Part shown: one piece after another, positions 14,664-15,209 of the stretch | Numbering within the stretch: the first letter of the stretch is position 1 | Layout of the letters: each line of letters starts with the position of its first letter | DNA from: Flavobacteriales bacterium UBA979 | Lineage (GTDB): Bacteria; Bacteroidota; Bacteroidia; Flavobacteriales_D; Sanyastnellaceae | Length of the DNA stretch: 15,209 bases | Assembly (NCBI GenBank): GCA_002292325.1 | Contig: DBBR01000019.1 | Location: 1-15,209, forward strand | Reading direction: 5' to 3' | The notes under the pieces: model-generated | Told to the model about the DNA's origin: nothing | Seen by the model: the letters and a program-made list of their open reading frames with translations, nothing else | The model's database searches: none | Program-made: the position numbers and the translations under genes

Positions 14664-14998
14664 ATCCGCCCTTGAATCCCCGATTTCAAGCGCGCTTGCT
14701 CCATGATGCCGTCGACGACGACCAATGGCAGCAGGAAGACGTTTACTGAGAACCAGGTGCAGAGCAAAGGACTGACAGCCGACGACTAAATCTTTCGCTT
14801 CAAGCGGAGAGATCATGGTCCAGCGGAACCTTATGGTTTCGAAGTCGCACAAAGAGGTCCGCCTGAGGAAACGGCGGAGGAAATGATGATGGAATTGTTC
14901 AATCGCTCCAGGGGGCTCTCTCCTGAAGATTCTCCATCTAGAGCACAAGGATGAGGTGGCCGGTCGGATTACCTCCTGGTTGGGCTTATTTTTGAGCC
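14664..14998 (+). other. 335-base intergenic region without a convincing gene
   Basis: No known gene or RNA family is recognised between ppx and the CapA gene. The plus frame in phase with position 14664 has coding-like codons: 29 codons from ATG 14703, then TAA at 14787, then about 54 open codons to TGA 14952 with an acidic E-E-T-A-E-E stretch. On the minus strand one frame is open through the whole gap, but its product is Arg/His/Cys-rich like a shadow. Another minus frame ends near 14648 and has a hydrophobic segment followed by a basic tail. The hairpins seen (14671-14690, and TCCGCC/GGCGGA at 14858-14878) have no T run, so no terminator is called. It may hold gene debris, a very short gene or only regulatory DNA. 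Confidence 0.5.
14987..14994 (+). promoter_or_regulatory. -7 promoter box for the CapA-family gene
   Basis: TATTTTTG is a perfect TAnnTTTG element ending four bases before the ATG at 14999, the same gap as at ppk1. This predicts a transcript that starts at or next to the ATG. No -33 TTTG is seen at the normal spacing. Confidence 0.5.
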
Positions 14999-15209
14999 AT
15001 GAACCGATTCACAGTGATTCTTCTCCTGGTCCTCCCGTTTGCTGCATTGAATGCCCAAAACGAGACCAAAGCCGAAAACCTGACAATTATTGCTGTTGGT
15101 GACATCATGCTGGGAACGAACTATCCCAATGCCTCCTATTTGCCACCGAATGATGGCAAGGACGTGATGGCGGCTGTAGGATCTATTTTAGAAAAAGGGG
15201 ATTTGACGG
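14999..15209 (+). CDS. Secreted CapA-family protein (3' end missing)
   Basis: The first 70 codons are present and the frame is open at the window end. A signal peptide is clear: M-N-R-F, a hydrophobic core to about residue 16, then A-L-N-A-Q. The mature part starts with L-T-I-I-A-V-G-D-I-M-L-G-T-N-Y-P, where the G-D-I-M-x-G motif is the first metal-site block of CapA/PgsA-type proteins with a calcineurin-like metallophosphatase fold. The following N-A-S-Y-L-P-P-N-D-G-K-D-V and the helix leading to E-K-G-D-L fit the same family, where D-L-T is normally followed by N-x-E. Members are linked to poly-gamma-glutamate capsule handling in Bacillus, but most Bacteroidota members are uncharacterised and may be phosphoesterases. 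Export to the periplasm or a lipid-free secreted state is predicted. Confidence 0.88.
   Translation, partial: MNRFTVILLLVLPFAALNAQNETKAENLTIIAVGDIMLGTNYPNASYLPPNDGKDVMAAVGSILEKGDLT

Noticed and set aside
14671..14690. CTTGAA/TTCAAG hairpin just after ppx as a terminator
   Set aside because: The six-base stem is weak and is followed by a GC-rich stretch instead of a T run.
14858..14878. GC-rich hairpin TCCGCC/GGCGGA as a terminator
   Set aside because: There is no run of T after it, and it lies nearly 200 bases past ppx.
14640..14948. Minus-strand open frame of 102 codons in the gap after ppx
   Set aside because: It begins with TTG, overlaps the ppx end, and its product is rich in Arg, His and Cys like the antisense of a coding-like stretch. 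No family is recognised. An internal ATG at 14816 would leave 58 codons with the same bias.

Overview
The window reads as a piece of a marine-type Bacteroidota chromosome, most likely Flavobacteriales (inference). Supporting signs are: a secreted protein built from Cys-rich GC-x-D...NY...DDGSC modules; a DUF1573 lipid- or periplasm-exported protein; a tiny DUF6435 (Lacal_2735-type) gene; almost no Shine-Dalgarno sequences; and several perfect TAnnTTTG boxes, the -7 promoter element of this phylum. Base composition looks close to 50% GC throughout. There are no rRNA or tRNA genes, CRISPR arrays, insertion sequences or phage genes.

Layout: (1) 2-1642 is the 3' part of a large secreted multidomain protein, closed by a strong terminator. 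(2) 1809-2249 is an exported DUF1573 protein, also followed by a terminator. (3) 2358-4988 is valS. (4) 5028-11033 is a tightly packed, same-strand accessory block: DUF6435, a Tyr-less SDR, a flavin reductase-like protein, an alpha/beta hydrolase, a 44-residue DUF2256 zinc-finger protein, an FeS-BCP-type (PhrB-like) photolyase, a Cry-DASH-type photolyase/cryptochrome, and a 152-residue protein I do not recognise. Five of the seven junctions overlap by 1 to 8 bases, so this is almost certainly one operon, possibly read through from valS. (5) On the opposite strand, 11028-11597 is a divergent 2-Cys peroxiredoxin. It is transcribed away from (6) ppk1 (11679-13745) and ppx (13779-14663), a polyphosphate synthesis/hydrolysis pair. 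(7) 14664-14998 is a 335-base gap with no convincing gene. (8) 14999 to the window end is the start of a secreted CapA-family protein.

The most interesting part is the 5.0-11.0 kb block. Two photolyase/cryptochrome proteins from different branches of the superfamily sit back to back. They are translationally coupled to a DUF2256 mini-protein upstream and to an orphan protein downstream, with redox-type enzymes (SDR, FMN-binding split barrel) and a hydrolase in the same unit. The gene families are known, but the joint role is not established. A light- or UV-response/repair module, with the redox genes supplying or handling flavin or pterin cofactors, is a reasonable inference. The neighbouring peroxiredoxin and polyphosphate genes fit a stress-response neighbourhood but are separate transcription units. 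At least two genes (ppk1 and capA) have a perfect -7 box ending four bases before the start codon, which predicts leaderless or nearly leaderless mRNAs.
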